Shown: positions 33,624 to 42,218 of the stretch, piece after piece
Position numbering within the stretch: the first letter of the stretch is position 1
Layout of the letters: every line of letters starts with the position of its first letter
Source of the DNA: an uncultured Pseudomonadota bacterium
GTDB lineage: Bacteria > Myxococcota_A > UBA796 > GCA-2862545
Reading direction: 5' to 3'
NCBI GenBank assembly: GCA_903861005.1
Contig: CAIOSP010000086.1
Location: 1 to 64,000, forward strand
DNA: 64,000 nucleotides
Made by a program: the position numbers and the translations under genes
Notes under the pieces: generated by a model
What the model was told of the DNA's origin: nothing
The model's input: the letters and a program-made list of their open reading frames with translations, nothing else
Database searches by the model: none

Positions 33624-34418
33624 GTGTCTGACCCGCACCTGCTCCTCGAACGTGACGGCCACGTCGCGATCGTGACCATGAATCGGCCCGCCGCCCGCAA
33701 CGCTTGGAGCCTGGAGCTCCTGGCCCGGATGTGGGACGCCTGGCAGACCATCGACAGCGACCCGGAGATCCGGGTGGCCATCCTCACGGGCGCCGGGGGC
33801 ACGTTCTGCGCGGGCGCGGACCTGAAGATGATGCACCAGGACCAGTCGGACAACCCGTGGCACGCCAAGTTCCGCGAGGACCCGGAGCTCCACTGGAAGG
33901 CGATGCTCCGACACTACCAGCTCAAGAAGCCCCTGATCGCGGCCGTAGAGGGCTACGCGCTCGGCGGCGGCACCGAGATCCTGCAGGCCACCGACATCCG
34001 CGTCGCGGCCAAGAGCGCGGTGTTCGGGCTGACCGAGGCCCAGTGGGGCCTGTTCCCGCTCGGCGGGTCCACGGTTCGTCTGGCGCGCCAGATCCCGCAC
34101 ACGATCGCCATGGAGCTGCTGCTCACCGGCCGCAAGTTCACCGCCGCCGAGGCCCTTGATTTCGGCTTGATCGGCCGCGTGGTCGAGGATGGTCAGGCGC
34201 TCACCGCTGCGCGCGAGATCGCCGATCGCATCGCGAAGAACGGCCCGGTCGCGGTTCAGGCCATCAAGCGCAGCATCGTGGAGAGCCGCGACCTCTCTGA
34301 GGCCGAAGGCCTGAAGCGCGAGATCGCCATCGGCCAGCCCGTGTTCGCCACCGAGGACGCCAAGGAAGGCCCGCGCGCCTTCGCCGAGAAGCGTCCCGCC
34401 AACTTCCAAGCCCGCTGA
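33624..34418 (+). CDS. echA19: enoyl-CoA hydratase, EchA19-like
   Basis: 264 residues from GTG 33624, 7 bases after GGAGG. The crotonase fold shows FCAGADLKMM (oxyanion hole), EGYALGGGTEILQATDIRVA and FGLTEAQWGLFPLGGS. The end, DAKEGPRAFAEKRPANFQ, is nearly the same as in mycobacterial EchA19 (Rv3516). EchA19 hydrates steroid enoyl-CoA esters during side-chain beta-oxidation. It heads a plus-strand operon with an acyl-CoA synthetase and an SRPBCC gene, divergent from kstR and controlled by the site at 33566. Confidence in hydratase is high and in the specific orthologue fairly high. Confidence 0.9.
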   Translation: MSDPHLLLERDGHVAIVTMNRPAARNAWSLELLARMWDAWQTIDSDPEIRVAILTGAGGTFCAGADLKMMHQDQSDNPWHAKFREDPELHWKAMLRHYQLKKPLIAAVEGYALGGGTEILQATDIRVAAKSAVFGLTEAQWGLFPLGGSTVRLARQIPHTIAMELLLTGRKFTAAEALDFGLIGRVVEDGQALTAAREIADRIAKNGPVAVQAIKRSIVESRDLSEAEGLKREIAIGQPVFATEDAKEGPRAFAEKRPANFQAR

Positions 34419-34429
34419 AGGAGTCGCCC

Positions 34430-35950
34430 GTGAGCATGCCTGTCTTTTCGTTCTGGGCCCGCACCGACCGCGACGCGGTGGCCATCGTTGATCCGGACCA
34501 CGTCACCATCACGGTGGGCGCGCTGCAGGACGCCGCCAACCAGGTCGGACGAAACCTACAGGCGCTCGGCGTGGCGCCCGGCGACACGGTCGCGCTGCTC
34601 ATGCGCAACCGCATCGAGGTCTACCAGGTCATGCTGGCGATCCAGCAGATCGGCGCGTACCTCGCCCCGATCAACTGGCACCTCGCGGGCCCCGAGGTCG
34701 CCTACATCCTCACGGATTCAGAGACCAAGGTCCTGATCGCCGACGCCGACCTGATCGATCTGGCCAAGGACGCCCGCCCGGCGGTGTGCTTCACGACGTC
34801 GCCGTCGCCCGGCTGCCGGGACTTCGCCGAGCTGCGGACGGGCTCCACCGATGCGCCTGAGCACCGCCGCGCTGGCATGGTCATGAACTACACGTCCGGC
34901 ACGACGGGCCGCCCCAAGGGGGTGCGTCGCCCCCTGCCCGCGGGCGCGCCTGAGCCCGTGGTCACCGGCTTCGCCATGTTCCTCCTGCTCTTCGGGATGT
35001 CCCCGGGCGCGGGCGTGCAGATCGTCGGCTCGCCGCTGTACCACACGGCCGTCCTGTACTTCTCGACCTCAGCCCTTCACTTGGGCCACAGCTTGGTCGT
35101 GATGGAGAAGTGGACCGCCGAGGGCATGCTGGAGCGCATCGCCCGCTACAAGGTCACGGCGTCCCACATGGTGCCGACCCAGTTCACCCGCCTGCTCTCG
35201 GTCGAGAACCGCGCGCAGTACGACGTCTCCAGCCTCAAGCACATGGTGCATGGCGCAGCGCCCTGCCCTGCCGTCGTGAAGCAGCGCATGCTCGAGTGGT
35301 GGGGCGACTCGGTGTGGGAGTACTACGCGGCCACCGAAGGCGGCGGCACGGCGATCGGCCCCGCGGAGTGGCGCAAGAAGCCAGGCTCCGTGGGCAAGCC
35401 CTGGCAGGGCGCCGACATCAAGATCGTCGACGACGAGGGCGTCGCCTGCGCGCCCAACGTGGTCGGCACGGTCTACATCAAGATGCAGCAGACGTTCGAG
35501 TACCACAAGGACAAGGAGAAGACCGGCAAGGCCTACCGGGTCGACGGCTACTTCACCGTGGGCGACGCCGGCTACCTCGACGAGGAGGGCTACCTCTACC
35601 TGTCCGACCGCAAATCCGACATGATCATCTCGGGCGGCGTGAACATCTACCCGGCCGAGATCGAGGGCGCGCTCATCGACCACCCCGCGATCATGGACAT
35701 CGCCGTGTTCGGCGTGCCCGACGAGGAGTGGGGCGAGCAGGTGAAGGCCGTGATCGAGCTGCGTCCCGGCTTCCAGGCCGACGCCGCGACCTCCGATTCG
35801 ATCCTGACCTACGCCCGCGAGCGCCTGGCCAAGTTCAAGTGCCCCAAGTCCATCGACTTCGTGGACGTCATGCCCCGCGACCCGAACGGCAAGCTCGCCA
35901 AGCGCAAGCTCCGCGATCCCTACTGGGTTGGGCTCGGCCGCGCGATCTGA
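34430..35950 (+). CDS. acyl-CoA synthetase (FadD type)
   Basis: 506 residues from GTG 34430, preceded by AAGGAG. ANL superfamily motifs: MNYTSGTTGRPKGV (P-loop), EYYAATEGGGTAIGP, YFTVGDAGYLDEEGYLYLSDR (hinge Asp/Arg region) and PNGKLAKRKLRD with the catalytic Lys. It forms a CoA thioester from a carboxylic acid and ATP. It differs from the FadD19-like protein at 39912, so the cluster has at least two CoA ligases. They may serve C26/C24 side-chain acids and shorter or ring-derived acids respectively. It overlaps the SRPBCC gene by one base (TGATG). Confidence 0.88.
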   Translation: MSMPVFSFWARTDRDAVAIVDPDHVTITVGALQDAANQVGRNLQALGVAPGDTVALLMRNRIEVYQVMLAIQQIGAYLAPINWHLAGPEVAYILTDSETKVLIADADLIDLAKDARPAVCFTTSPSPGCRDFAELRTGSTDAPEHRRAGMVMNYTSGTTGRPKGVRRPLPAGAPEPVVTGFAMFLLLFGMSPGAGVQIVGSPLYHTAVLYFSTSALHLGHSLVVMEKWTAEGMLERIARYKVTASHMVPTQFTRLLSVENRAQYDVSSLKHMVHGAAPCPAVVKQRMLEWWGDSVWEYYAATEGGGTAIGPAEWRKKPGSVGKPWQGADIKIVDDEGVACAPNVVGTVYIKMQQTFEYHKDKEKTGKAYRVDGYFTVGDAGYLDEEGYLYLSDRKSDMIISGGVNIYPAEIEGALIDHPAIMDIAVFGVPDEEWGEQVKAVIELRPGFQADAATSDSILTYARERLAKFKCPKSIDFVDVMPRDPNGKLAKRKLRDPYWVGLGRAI

Positions 35951-36378
35951 TGCGCATCCAGACGTCGATCGACATCGACGCGCCCGCGGAGCGGGTCTGG
36001 GCCACCCTCGTGGACTTCGCGTCCTACGAGGCGTGGAACCCGTTTGTGATCCGCGTCCGCGGAGCGCCGATCGTGGGCGAGCCGGTTCGGCTGACGGTGA
36101 AGTTCGGCGGCCGAAAGATGGGACGAACCCACGTCGTGAGCCGGGTGGAGCCCGACACGACGCTCGCGTGGACCATCGAGACCCAGGCTCCCTGGTGGAT
36201 CCACGGGGAGCGCATCCAGCGGGTCGAACCGCTGGGCCCCGACCGCTGCCGCTACACCAACGACGAGCAGGTCCACGGTGTCATGGGCGTGATCGTGGGA
36301 CCGCTCATGGGCGCGACGGTGCGTGCCGGGCTGGAAGCCGCCGGGCGCGGACTCAAGGCGCGCTGCGAACGCGCCTGA
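35950..36378 (+). CDS. SRPBCC family protein
   Basis: 142 residues. Strand 1 and helix MRIQTSIDIDAPAERVWATL, then FASYEAWNPFV and the closing long helix ATVRAGLEAAGRGLKAR are those of an SRPBCC (START-like) protein. The predicted cavity strands (KFGGRKMGRTHVVSRV, LAWTIETQAPWWIHG) are rich in aromatic residues. Its ATG lies in the stop of the fadD gene, so it is coupled to echA19-fadD. Like the SRPBCC at 16514 it may bind a steroid CoA or free intermediate; this is inferred from context. Confidence 0.8.
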   Translation: MRIQTSIDIDAPAERVWATLVDFASYEAWNPFVIRVRGAPIVGEPVRLTVKFGGRKMGRTHVVSRVEPDTTLAWTIETQAPWWIHGERIQRVEPLGPDRCRYTNDEQVHGVMGVIVGPLMGATVRAGLEAAGRGLKARCERA

Positions 36379-36398
36379 TTTGACTTGCGCTCCCGGAC

Positions 36399-36412
36399 TA
36401 GAACGTGTTCTA
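36399..36412. promoter_or_regulatory. KstR-type operator, distal copy of tandem pair
   Basis: Perfect palindrome TAGAACGTGTTCTA (symmetric except the centre GT/AC step). Together with the next copy it forms a tandem with centres 15 bases apart, about one and a half helical turns. Confidence 0.88.
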
Positions 36413-36413
36413 G

Positions 36414-36427
36414 TAGAACGTGTTCTA
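36414..36427. promoter_or_regulatory. KstR-type operator, proximal copy of tandem pair
   Basis: Second TAGAACGTGTTCTA, one base after the first and 45 bases before the SCP2 ATG. This is the only tandem site in the window and stands before the longest steroid operon (11 genes). Confidence 0.88.
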
Positions 36428-36472
36428 CTTGGCTCCGACACCTCGGGGCCTTTTCCGATTCGGAGGTCTCCA

Positions 36473-36814
36473 ATGGCTACGCGCATCTCGACCGTGAAGG
36501 AATACTTCGAAACCCTGAACCAGCGCTTCGTCAAGGACGCCTCCAAGGGCGTCGAAGCGGTCTTCCAGTTCGAGATTGGTGGCGAGGGCGGCGGCACCTG
36601 GCACGTCGCGGTCAAGGACGGCGAGATGAGCGTTCACGAGGGCGCCCACCCGAGCCCGTCCTCCATCGTGACGTCCACGGCCGACGACTACGTGAAGATC
36701 GCCAACGGCGACATCAACGGCCTGCGCGCCGTCATGACCCGCAAGATGAAGGTCTCGGGCAACCTGGTCATGGCCCGCAAGATGCAAAACATGCTCCCGA
36801 CCGGTAACATCTAG
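36473..36814 (+). CDS. stand-alone SCP2 sterol-binding domain protein
   Basis: 113 residues from ATG 36473, with CGGAGG 6 bases upstream. TVKEYFETLNQRFVKDASKG, FQFEIGGEGGGTWHVAVKDG and the end KMKVSGNLVMARKMQNMLP match the sterol-carrier-protein-2 fold, in which the final helix closes a lipid tunnel. The whole protein is one SCP2 domain. It would bind a sterol or steroid CoA ester and deliver it to the enzymes encoded after it. It is the first gene of the side-chain operon, directly behind the tandem operator. Confidence 0.88.
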   Translation: MATRISTVKEYFETLNQRFVKDASKGVEAVFQFEIGGEGGGTWHVAVKDGEMSVHEGAHPSPSSIVTSTADDYVKIANGDINGLRAVMTRKMKVSGNLVMARKMQNMLPTGNI

Positions 36815-36831
36815 AGCTCGCTGGCGGTCCC

Positions 36832-37278
36832 TTGTCCCTGCCGACCGACGATCTCGTCAGCCCGTTCACCCTCGAGTACACCTACAAGCGCAGCACAGGA
36901 CCGGTGATCGGCCGGTTCCTGGCAGGTCTGCGTGATGGGCAGCTGCTCGGGGTCCGCACGCTCACCGGGGACGTCCTCGTCCCGCCCACCGAGTACGAGC
37001 CCACCACCGGCGACGCCGTGACGGACGAGTTCGTCGAGGTCGGCCCCGAAGGCACCGTCTCCACGTGGACCTGGATCTCGAACCCGGGCCCCAAGGACCC
37101 GGTGTCGGTCCCGTTCGCCTGGGCGATGGTCCACCTGGACGGCGCGAGCACGCCGATGCTGCACGTCGTGCTGTCGCCCGAGGCGTCGCTGAAGACCGGC
37201 GCGCGGGTCCGCGCCAAATTCGCCGAGACCCGCGTCGGACACATCCGCGATCTCGCCGGCTTTGAGGTGGTCACATGA
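36832..37278 (+). CDS. OB-fold DUF35-like protein, part 1 of a split partner for Ltp proteins
   Basis: 148 residues from TTG 36832; no better start exists after the SCP2 stop, and GGCGG lies about 5 bases before it. The sequence FTLEYTYKRSTGPVIGRFL and VSVPFAWAMVHLDGASTPMLHVV resembles the DUF35 OB-fold, without a Zn ribbon. DUF35 proteins partner thiolase-like lipid-transfer proteins and MaoC hydratases (ChsH2-Ltp2). It overlaps the next gene, a second DUF35 protein with a Zn ribbon. Together (309 residues) they match the size and order of the single mycobacterial protein Rv3521 as I recall it. Confidence 0.75.
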   Translation: MSLPTDDLVSPFTLEYTYKRSTGPVIGRFLAGLRDGQLLGVRTLTGDVLVPPTEYEPTTGDAVTDEFVEVGPEGTVSTWTWISNPGPKDPVSVPFAWAMVHLDGASTPMLHVVLSPEASLKTGARVRAKFAETRVGHIRDLAGFEVVT

Positions 37279-37760
37279 GCGCGCCCGTCACGCAGATGAA
37301 GGCGCCCACGCGCCTGGAGTACCTGGTGCACGCTGGCGCTACGACCACCACCTTCTTGCACAGCATCCTCAAGGGCCAGCTGGTCGGGCGCCGCTGCCCG
37401 GTCTGTCACAAGGTCTACATCCCGCCGCGCGGCGCCTGCCCCACCTGCGCCGTGCTCTGCACGGACGAGGTCCCGGTCAGCAACTCTGGCACCGTCACCA
37501 CCTTCTCGATCGTGCGCATCCCGTTTGAGGGGCAGCGCCTGACGCCGCCCTACGCCTGCGCGCACATCGTGCTCGACGGCGCAGACGTGCCGCTGCTGCA
37601 CATCGTCGGAGGCTGTTCGGTGGATGAGGTCCGAGTCGGCATGCGCGTCGAGGCCGTGTGGCTTGAGATCCCGCAGCCCACGCTGGCGACGGTGACGTGG
37701 TTCAAGCCCAACGGCGAGCCGGACCGCGCCGTGAATGACCGCGGCGAGGTGGTGCCATGA
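37275..37760 (+). CDS. Zn-ribbon/OB-fold DUF35 protein, part 2
   Basis: 161 residues. The Zn ribbon is C-x2-C (RRCPVCHKVYIP) followed by C-x2-C (GACPTCAVL), then the OB-fold PPYACAHIVLDGADVPLLHIV. This is the standard architecture of the DUF35 subunits that dock onto thiolase-like Ltp proteins. It overlaps both neighbours by 4 bases (the preceding DUF35-like gene and the ltp4-like gene), which suggests stoichiometric assembly. It probably supports the retro-aldol or thiolytic step that removes part of the side chain. Confidence 0.83.
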   Translation: MSAPVTQMKAPTRLEYLVHAGATTTTFLHSILKGQLVGRRCPVCHKVYIPPRGACPTCAVLCTDEVPVSNSGTVTTFSIVRIPFEGQRLTPPYACAHIVLDGADVPLLHIVGGCSVDEVRVGMRVEAVWLEIPQPTLATVTWFKPNGEPDRAVNDRGEVVP

Positions 37761-38782
37761 GGTCGATCTCCATCGCGGGCATCGCCCAGCTCCCGAGCAA
37801 GCTCGCGGAGCACCACATGGACGCCGCCGAGCTGGTCCAAGCCGTGACCGCGCTCGCGCTCGCGGACGCCGGCATCGAGCGCAAGCAGATCGGCTTCGTG
37901 TGCAGCGGCAGTTCGGACTACATCATGGGGCAGCCCTTCTCGTTCGTGATGGCGCTCGACGGCGTCGGCGCGTGGCCGCCCATCCGCGAGAGCCACGTCG
38001 AGATGGACGGCGCGTGGGCCCTGTATGAGGCCTGGGTGCGCCTGCAGCACGGTGACATCGACACCGCGCTCGTCTACTCGTTCGGCAAGTCGTCGGTCGG
38101 CAACGTCGACGACGCGCTCGGAATGCAGCTCGACCCCTACTATGTCGCCCCGCTCGGCGTCAGCCCGATGGCGCTCGCGGCGCTGCAGGCGCGAGCATTG
38201 CTGGACGCCCGCTTCGCAAACGAGCGTGACTTCGCGCAGGCCGTGATGCGCGCCCGCCTCGCTGGCGCGCGGAACCCGAACATCCCGACGCCTACCGCCA
38301 CCACCGTCGACGCGCTGCTCGCTGCGCCGTGGGTCGCGTCGCCGCTCCGCGCGCACGACGCCGCCGTCCGCACCGACGGCGCCGCCGCCATCGTGCTTCG
38401 CGCCGGTGGCCCCGGCCCGAAGATCACGGGCTTCGCGCACCGTATCGAGCCACACGCGCTCGGCGTGCGTGACCTGACCACGTCGCCGTCCGCGCGCCGC
38501 GCAGCAGACGACGCGGGCGCCTCTCGCATCGACGTGGCGGAGATCCACACGCCGTACGCCAGCCAGGAGACCATCCTGCGCAACGCGCTCGGCCTCAACG
38601 ACCGCATGCTGGTCAACCCGTCGGGCGGCACGCTGGTCGCCGAGACCCCGATGGTCGCCGGCCTGCTGCGGGTGGTGGAGGCCACCCGCGCGATCCGTGA
38701 CGGCGCGCACCGCGCGCTCGCCCACGCCACGTCTGGTCCGTGCCTCCAACACAACCTCGTGTGTGTCTTGGAGTCCACGTGA
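37757..38782 (+). CDS. ltp4: thiolase-like lipid-transfer protein (Ltp4-like)
   Basis: 341 residues. It has the thiolase fold (ISIAGIAQLPSKLAEHHMD at the start, VRTDGAAAIVLRAG, VAEIHTPYASQETILRNALG, LVNPSGGTLVAETPMVAGL) but no recognisable nucleophilic Cys at the usual place (CSGSSDY region only). Such SCP-x-like proteins work as aldolases with a DUF35 partner, cleaving beta-hydroxy steroid CoA esters. The gene order DUF35-Ltp4-Ltp3 equals Rv3521-Rv3522-Rv3523 of Mycobacterium tuberculosis. The Ltp4 name rests mostly on that order. Confidence 0.75.
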   Translation: MRSISIAGIAQLPSKLAEHHMDAAELVQAVTALALADAGIERKQIGFVCSGSSDYIMGQPFSFVMALDGVGAWPPIRESHVEMDGAWALYEAWVRLQHGDIDTALVYSFGKSSVGNVDDALGMQLDPYYVAPLGVSPMALAALQARALLDARFANERDFAQAVMRARLAGARNPNIPTPTATTVDALLAAPWVASPLRAHDAAVRTDGAAAIVLRAGGPGPKITGFAHRIEPHALGVRDLTTSPSARRAADDAGASRIDVAEIHTPYASQETILRNALGLNDRMLVNPSGGTLVAETPMVAGLLRVVEATRAIRDGAHRALAHATSGPCLQHNLVCVLEST

Positions 38783-39912
38783 TCCCGACCGCGGTCATCG
38801 GCATCGGACAGACGCGCCACGCGGCCAAGCGCGACGACGTGAGCATGCCCGGACTCGTCCGTGAGGCGGCCCTGCGCGCGCTCGCCGACGCGGGCCTGGA
38901 GTTCAAGGACATCGACGCCGTCGTGATGGGCAAGGCCCCCGACATGTTCGAGGGCGTCCCCAACCCCGAGCTGTTCCTGGCCGACGCGCTGGGTGCCGCC
39001 GGCAAGCCCATGTTCCGCGTGCACACCGCGGGCAGCGTCGGAGGCTCCACCGCCGTGGTCGCCGCGCACCTGGTGTCGAGCGGCATCCACAAGCGGGTGC
39101 TGTGCGTCGCGTGGGAGAAGCAGTCCGAGAGCAACGCGATGTGGGCGCTCAGCCAGACGTACCCGTTCCAGCCGCCGGTCACGGCGGGCGCGGGCGGGTA
39201 CTTCGCGCCGGTGATCCGGGCGTACATGAGCCGCACGGCCGCACCGGAGCACGTGGGCTGGAAGGTCGCCGTCAAGGACCGCCTCAACGCGCTGAAGAAC
39301 CCCTACGCGCACCTCCAGCTGCCGGACATCTCCCTGGAGACGGTGAAGGCCTCGCCCCTGCTGTGGGACCCGATCCGCTACCTGGAGACCTGCCCCAGCA
39401 GCGACGGCGCATGCGCCATGGTGCTGTCGTCGGACACCGCGGGCGTGAAGAACCCCGCGTGGGTGCTCGGCACGTCCATGCGGACCGAGCCGCTGCTGTT
39501 CGCCGGTCGCGACGAGGTGACCCCGATGGCGGGCCAGCTCGCGTCGAAGGACGTGTGCGCCGAGGCCGGGATCACGCCTGCGCAGATCGACTGCGCCGAG
39601 CTCTACGTGCCCTTCTCCTGGTACGAGCCGATGTGGCTTGAGAACCTGGGTCTGGCGGAGAGCGGGTGGCGCGCGGTCGACCGTGGCGACACCGAGATGA
39701 CCGGCAAGCTCCCGATCAACGCGAGCGGCGGCGTGCTGTCGTCGAACCCGATCGGCGCCTCAGGCATGCTTCGCTTCGCCGAGGCAGCGCTTCAAGTGCG
39801 CGGCGCCGCGGGCGCGCATCAGCTCGACCGCGCGCGCATCGCGATGGGCCACGCCTATGGCGGCGGCTCGCAGTTCTTTTCGACCTGGCTCGTTGGCGCG
39901 GAGAAGCCCTGA
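38779..39912 (+). CDS. ltp3: thiolase-like lipid-transfer protein (Ltp3-like)
   Basis: 377 residues from GTG 38779, which overlaps the previous stop. RVHTAGSVGGSTAVVAAHL stands where true thiolases have the nucleophilic Cys, and AWEKQSESNAMWALS, TCPSSDGACAMV and NASGGVLSSNPIGASGM are near-identical to mycobacterial Ltp3 (Rv3523) as I know it. The missing Cys argues for an aldolase rather than a thiolase. With Ltp4 and the DUF35 proteins it may form a heteromeric retro-aldolase acting on a sterol side-chain CoA ester. Its stop overlaps the fadD19 start. Confidence 0.85.
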   Translation: MIPTAVIGIGQTRHAAKRDDVSMPGLVREAALRALADAGLEFKDIDAVVMGKAPDMFEGVPNPELFLADALGAAGKPMFRVHTAGSVGGSTAVVAAHLVSSGIHKRVLCVAWEKQSESNAMWALSQTYPFQPPVTAGAGGYFAPVIRAYMSRTAAPEHVGWKVAVKDRLNALKNPYAHLQLPDISLETVKASPLLWDPIRYLETCPSSDGACAMVLSSDTAGVKNPAWVLGTSMRTEPLLFAGRDEVTPMAGQLASKDVCAEAGITPAQIDCAELYVPFSWYEPMWLENLGLAESGWRAVDRGDTEMTGKLPINASGGVLSSNPIGASGMLRFAEAALQVRGAAGAHQLDRARIAMGHAYGGGSQFFSTWLVGAEKP

Positions 39913-41477
39913 TGCAATTCAACCTCGCCGATCTCTTCGAGTCCTTCGCCGCGGCGTTCCCGGACCGCTTGGCGCTCGTCAGCGGCTCGACGCGTCTCAC
40001 CTACGCGCAGCTCAATGAGCGAGGCACGCGCCTAGCTAACCACTGGCGCGCGCACGGCATCGGCCCTGGCGACCACGTCGGCCTGTACCTGTTCAATGGC
40101 CACGAATACGTCGAGGCCATGCTGGCCGCGTTCAAGCTGCGCGCGCGCACGGTGAATGTGAACTACCGCTACGTCGCCGCCGAGCTGGCAGACGTCGTCG
40201 CGCGGGCCGAGGTCGTGGCGATCTTCCACGAGCCCGAGCTCGCTGGTGAGGTCGACGCGATCGACCACGGCCAGTTCCGTCTCCGCATGGTGCGTGGCCC
40301 AGACTACGAGGCCTCGCTCGCGAGCGCGTCGACCGCGACGGACTTCCCGGAGCGCTCCGAGCACGACGAGTTCATCCTGTTCACGGGCGGCACCACCGGC
40401 CGTCCGCAGGGCGTGATCTGGCGCCACGTCGACCTGTTCTACGCGGCGCTTCAGGGCGGACAGCCGGGCGGCGAGCCGTTCGCGACGGCCGCCGAGATGG
40501 CGCCCAAGCTCGCCGGCTACGGCGGCGGCATCCACATCCACACCGCAGCACCCCTCATCCACGGCAGCTCGCAGCTTGCGTGCTGGATCGCCTTCATGAA
40601 CGGCGGCATGGCTGGGCTCATCCCCGGCCGCAGCTTCAACCCTGAGGCCTCCCTCGACCTGTGCGCGGCCGAGGAGATCCACACGTTCAACCTGGTCGGC
40701 GACGCCATGGCGCTGCCGCTGGTGGACGCGCTCGCCGCCAACCCGGGCCGTTGGGACCTGTCCCAGCTGTCGGTCATCGCCTCGGCCGGCGCCGTGCTGT
40801 CTGGCCATGTTCGCGCACGGCTCGAAGAGCTGATCCCGAACACGATGGTGCTGAACAACTTCGGCGCCAGCGAGACCGGCCATCAGGGCTCCGCCTTCTA
40901 CGAAGGCGGAAAGCCGATGTGGGTCATGGACGAGTCCCACACCGCGGTGTTGGACGAGAACCTGGACCCGGTCGTGCCCGGCAGCGGCCAGGTCGGCCGC
41001 ATCGCGCGCTACGGCCACATCCCGCTCGGCTACTACAAGAACGCCGAGAAGACCGCGACGACCTTCTTCGAGAAGAACGGCGTGCGCTTTGTGCTCCCCG
41101 GTGACATGGCGACCGTCTCCGACGACGGCACCCTCATCTTCCTTGGCCGCGGCTCGGTGTGCATCAACACCGGCGGCGAGAAGGTGTTCGCGGAGGAGGT
41201 CGAGGAGGCGCTCAAGCACCACCCCGACGTGTTCGACTCGGTGGTGGTGGGTGTGCCGGACCCGCGCTGGGGCGAGCGCGTCGAAGCGCTGGTCACGCTG
41301 CGCCCCGGCGCCACGCCGACGATCGCCGAGCTCGAGGCCTTCTGCCGTACCCGCGTCGCCGGCTACAAGACGCCGCGCCGTATCTGGGTCGTGACCGACC
41401 TGAACCGTCAGCCGAGCGGCAAGGCGGACTACCGCTGGGCCAAGGCCCACGCGATCGAGCTGGGGTCGGGCACATGA
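39912..41477 (+). CDS. fadD19: steroid-CoA ligase, FadD19-like
   Basis: 521 residues from ATG 39912 (TGATG coupling to ltp3). ANL motifs: LFTGGTTGRPQGVIWRH, NNFGASETGHQG, FVLPGDMATVSDDGTLIFLGR and CINTGGEKVFAEEVEEALK, with the catalytic Lys in SGKADYRWAK. The GGTTG-x-P-x-GV-x-WRH and DYRWAK stretches are those of mycobacterial FadD19 (Rv3515c), a ligase for C5-C8 sterol side-chain carboxylates that is needed for C24-branched sterols. It activates the acid produced by P450 oxidation of the side chain. Confidence 0.9.
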   Translation: MQFNLADLFESFAAAFPDRLALVSGSTRLTYAQLNERGTRLANHWRAHGIGPGDHVGLYLFNGHEYVEAMLAAFKLRARTVNVNYRYVAAELADVVARAEVVAIFHEPELAGEVDAIDHGQFRLRMVRGPDYEASLASASTATDFPERSEHDEFILFTGGTTGRPQGVIWRHVDLFYAALQGGQPGGEPFATAAEMAPKLAGYGGGIHIHTAAPLIHGSSQLACWIAFMNGGMAGLIPGRSFNPEASLDLCAAEEIHTFNLVGDAMALPLVDALAANPGRWDLSQLSVIASAGAVLSGHVRARLEELIPNTMVLNNFGASETGHQGSAFYEGGKPMWVMDESHTAVLDENLDPVVPGSGQVGRIARYGHIPLGYYKNAEKTATTFFEKNGVRFVLPGDMATVSDDGTLIFLGRGSVCINTGGEKVFAEEVEEALKHHPDVFDSVVVGVPDPRWGERVEALVTLRPGATPTIAELEAFCRTRVAGYKTPRRIWVVTDLNRQPSGKADYRWAKAHAIELGSGT

Positions 41478-42199
41478 AGCTCCAGGGGAAGGTGATCGTG
41501 GTGACCGGCGCCGCCAGCGGCATCGGCCGCGCCATGGTGAAGCGCTTCGCGGCGGACGGCGCCACGGTCATCGCCGCCGACGTGGACGCCGAGCGCCTGG
41601 CGCCGGTCGCCGCCGAGACGGGCGCTGAGCCCGTGGTGTGTGACGTCTCCGATCGCGCTTCGGTCGAGGCCCTCCTGAACCGCCCTCGCGTCGACGTGCT
41701 CTGCAACAACGCGGGCATCCTCGACGCGCTCACGCCGCTCGCCGACGTGTCCGACGAGCTGTGGCGCCGCGTGATGTCGATCAACGTCGACGGCCCCTTC
41801 TACGCCACGCGCGCGGTGCTCCCCATGATGATCGCGCAGGGCGGCGGCGTCATCCTCAACACCTGCTCCGCGGCCGCGCTGTCGGGTGGTCGCGCAGGCG
41901 CCGCCTACACGGCCGCCAAGCACGCGCTGCTGGGCGTGACCCGCAGCGTCGCCTGGTACTACGCAGACCAGAACATCCGCTGCAACGCCATCGCGCCGGG
42001 CGCTATCTCCACCAAGATGCACACCCGTGAGGCCCCTCACGAGGGCGGCATGGCCAAGTACGCGCCGTACTTCGCGACCGTGCCCCCGCACGGGAAGGCC
42101 AGCGCCGTCGCCGATGTCGCAGCCTTCCTCATCTCAGACGACGCCTCGTACGTCAACGGAGAGATCCTCTCCGTCGACGGCGGCTGGAACGCCTTCTAG
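41474..42199 (+). CDS. short-chain dehydrogenase/reductase
   Basis: 241 residues. Classical SDR: VIVVTGAASGIGRAM, CNNAGILD, NTCSAAALSGG with the catalytic Ser, Tyr/Lys in YTAAKHALLG and a final SVDGGWNAF. It overlaps fadD19 by ATGA. In side-chain beta-oxidation a 3-hydroxyacyl-CoA dehydrogenase is needed after EchA19, and this is the most likely job; a 17- or 3-hydroxysteroid dehydrogenase is the main alternative. The sequence does not decide. Confidence 0.85.
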   Translation: MKLQGKVIVVTGAASGIGRAMVKRFAADGATVIAADVDAERLAPVAAETGAEPVVCDVSDRASVEALLNRPRVDVLCNNAGILDALTPLADVSDELWRRVMSINVDGPFYATRAVLPMMIAQGGGVILNTCSAAALSGGRAGAAYTAAKHALLGVTRSVAWYYADQNIRCNAIAPGAISTKMHTREAPHEGGMAKYAPYFATVPPHGKASAVADVAAFLISDDASYVNGEILSVDGGWNAF

Positions 42200-42218
42200 G
42201 CACCCAAGGACACACGCC

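Noticed and set aside
37275-37278. Frameshift breaking a single DUF35 gene
   Set aside because: Both parts have their own start in an ordinary ATGA overlap, like most junctions of this operon, so two genes are the simpler reading, pending read-level checks.
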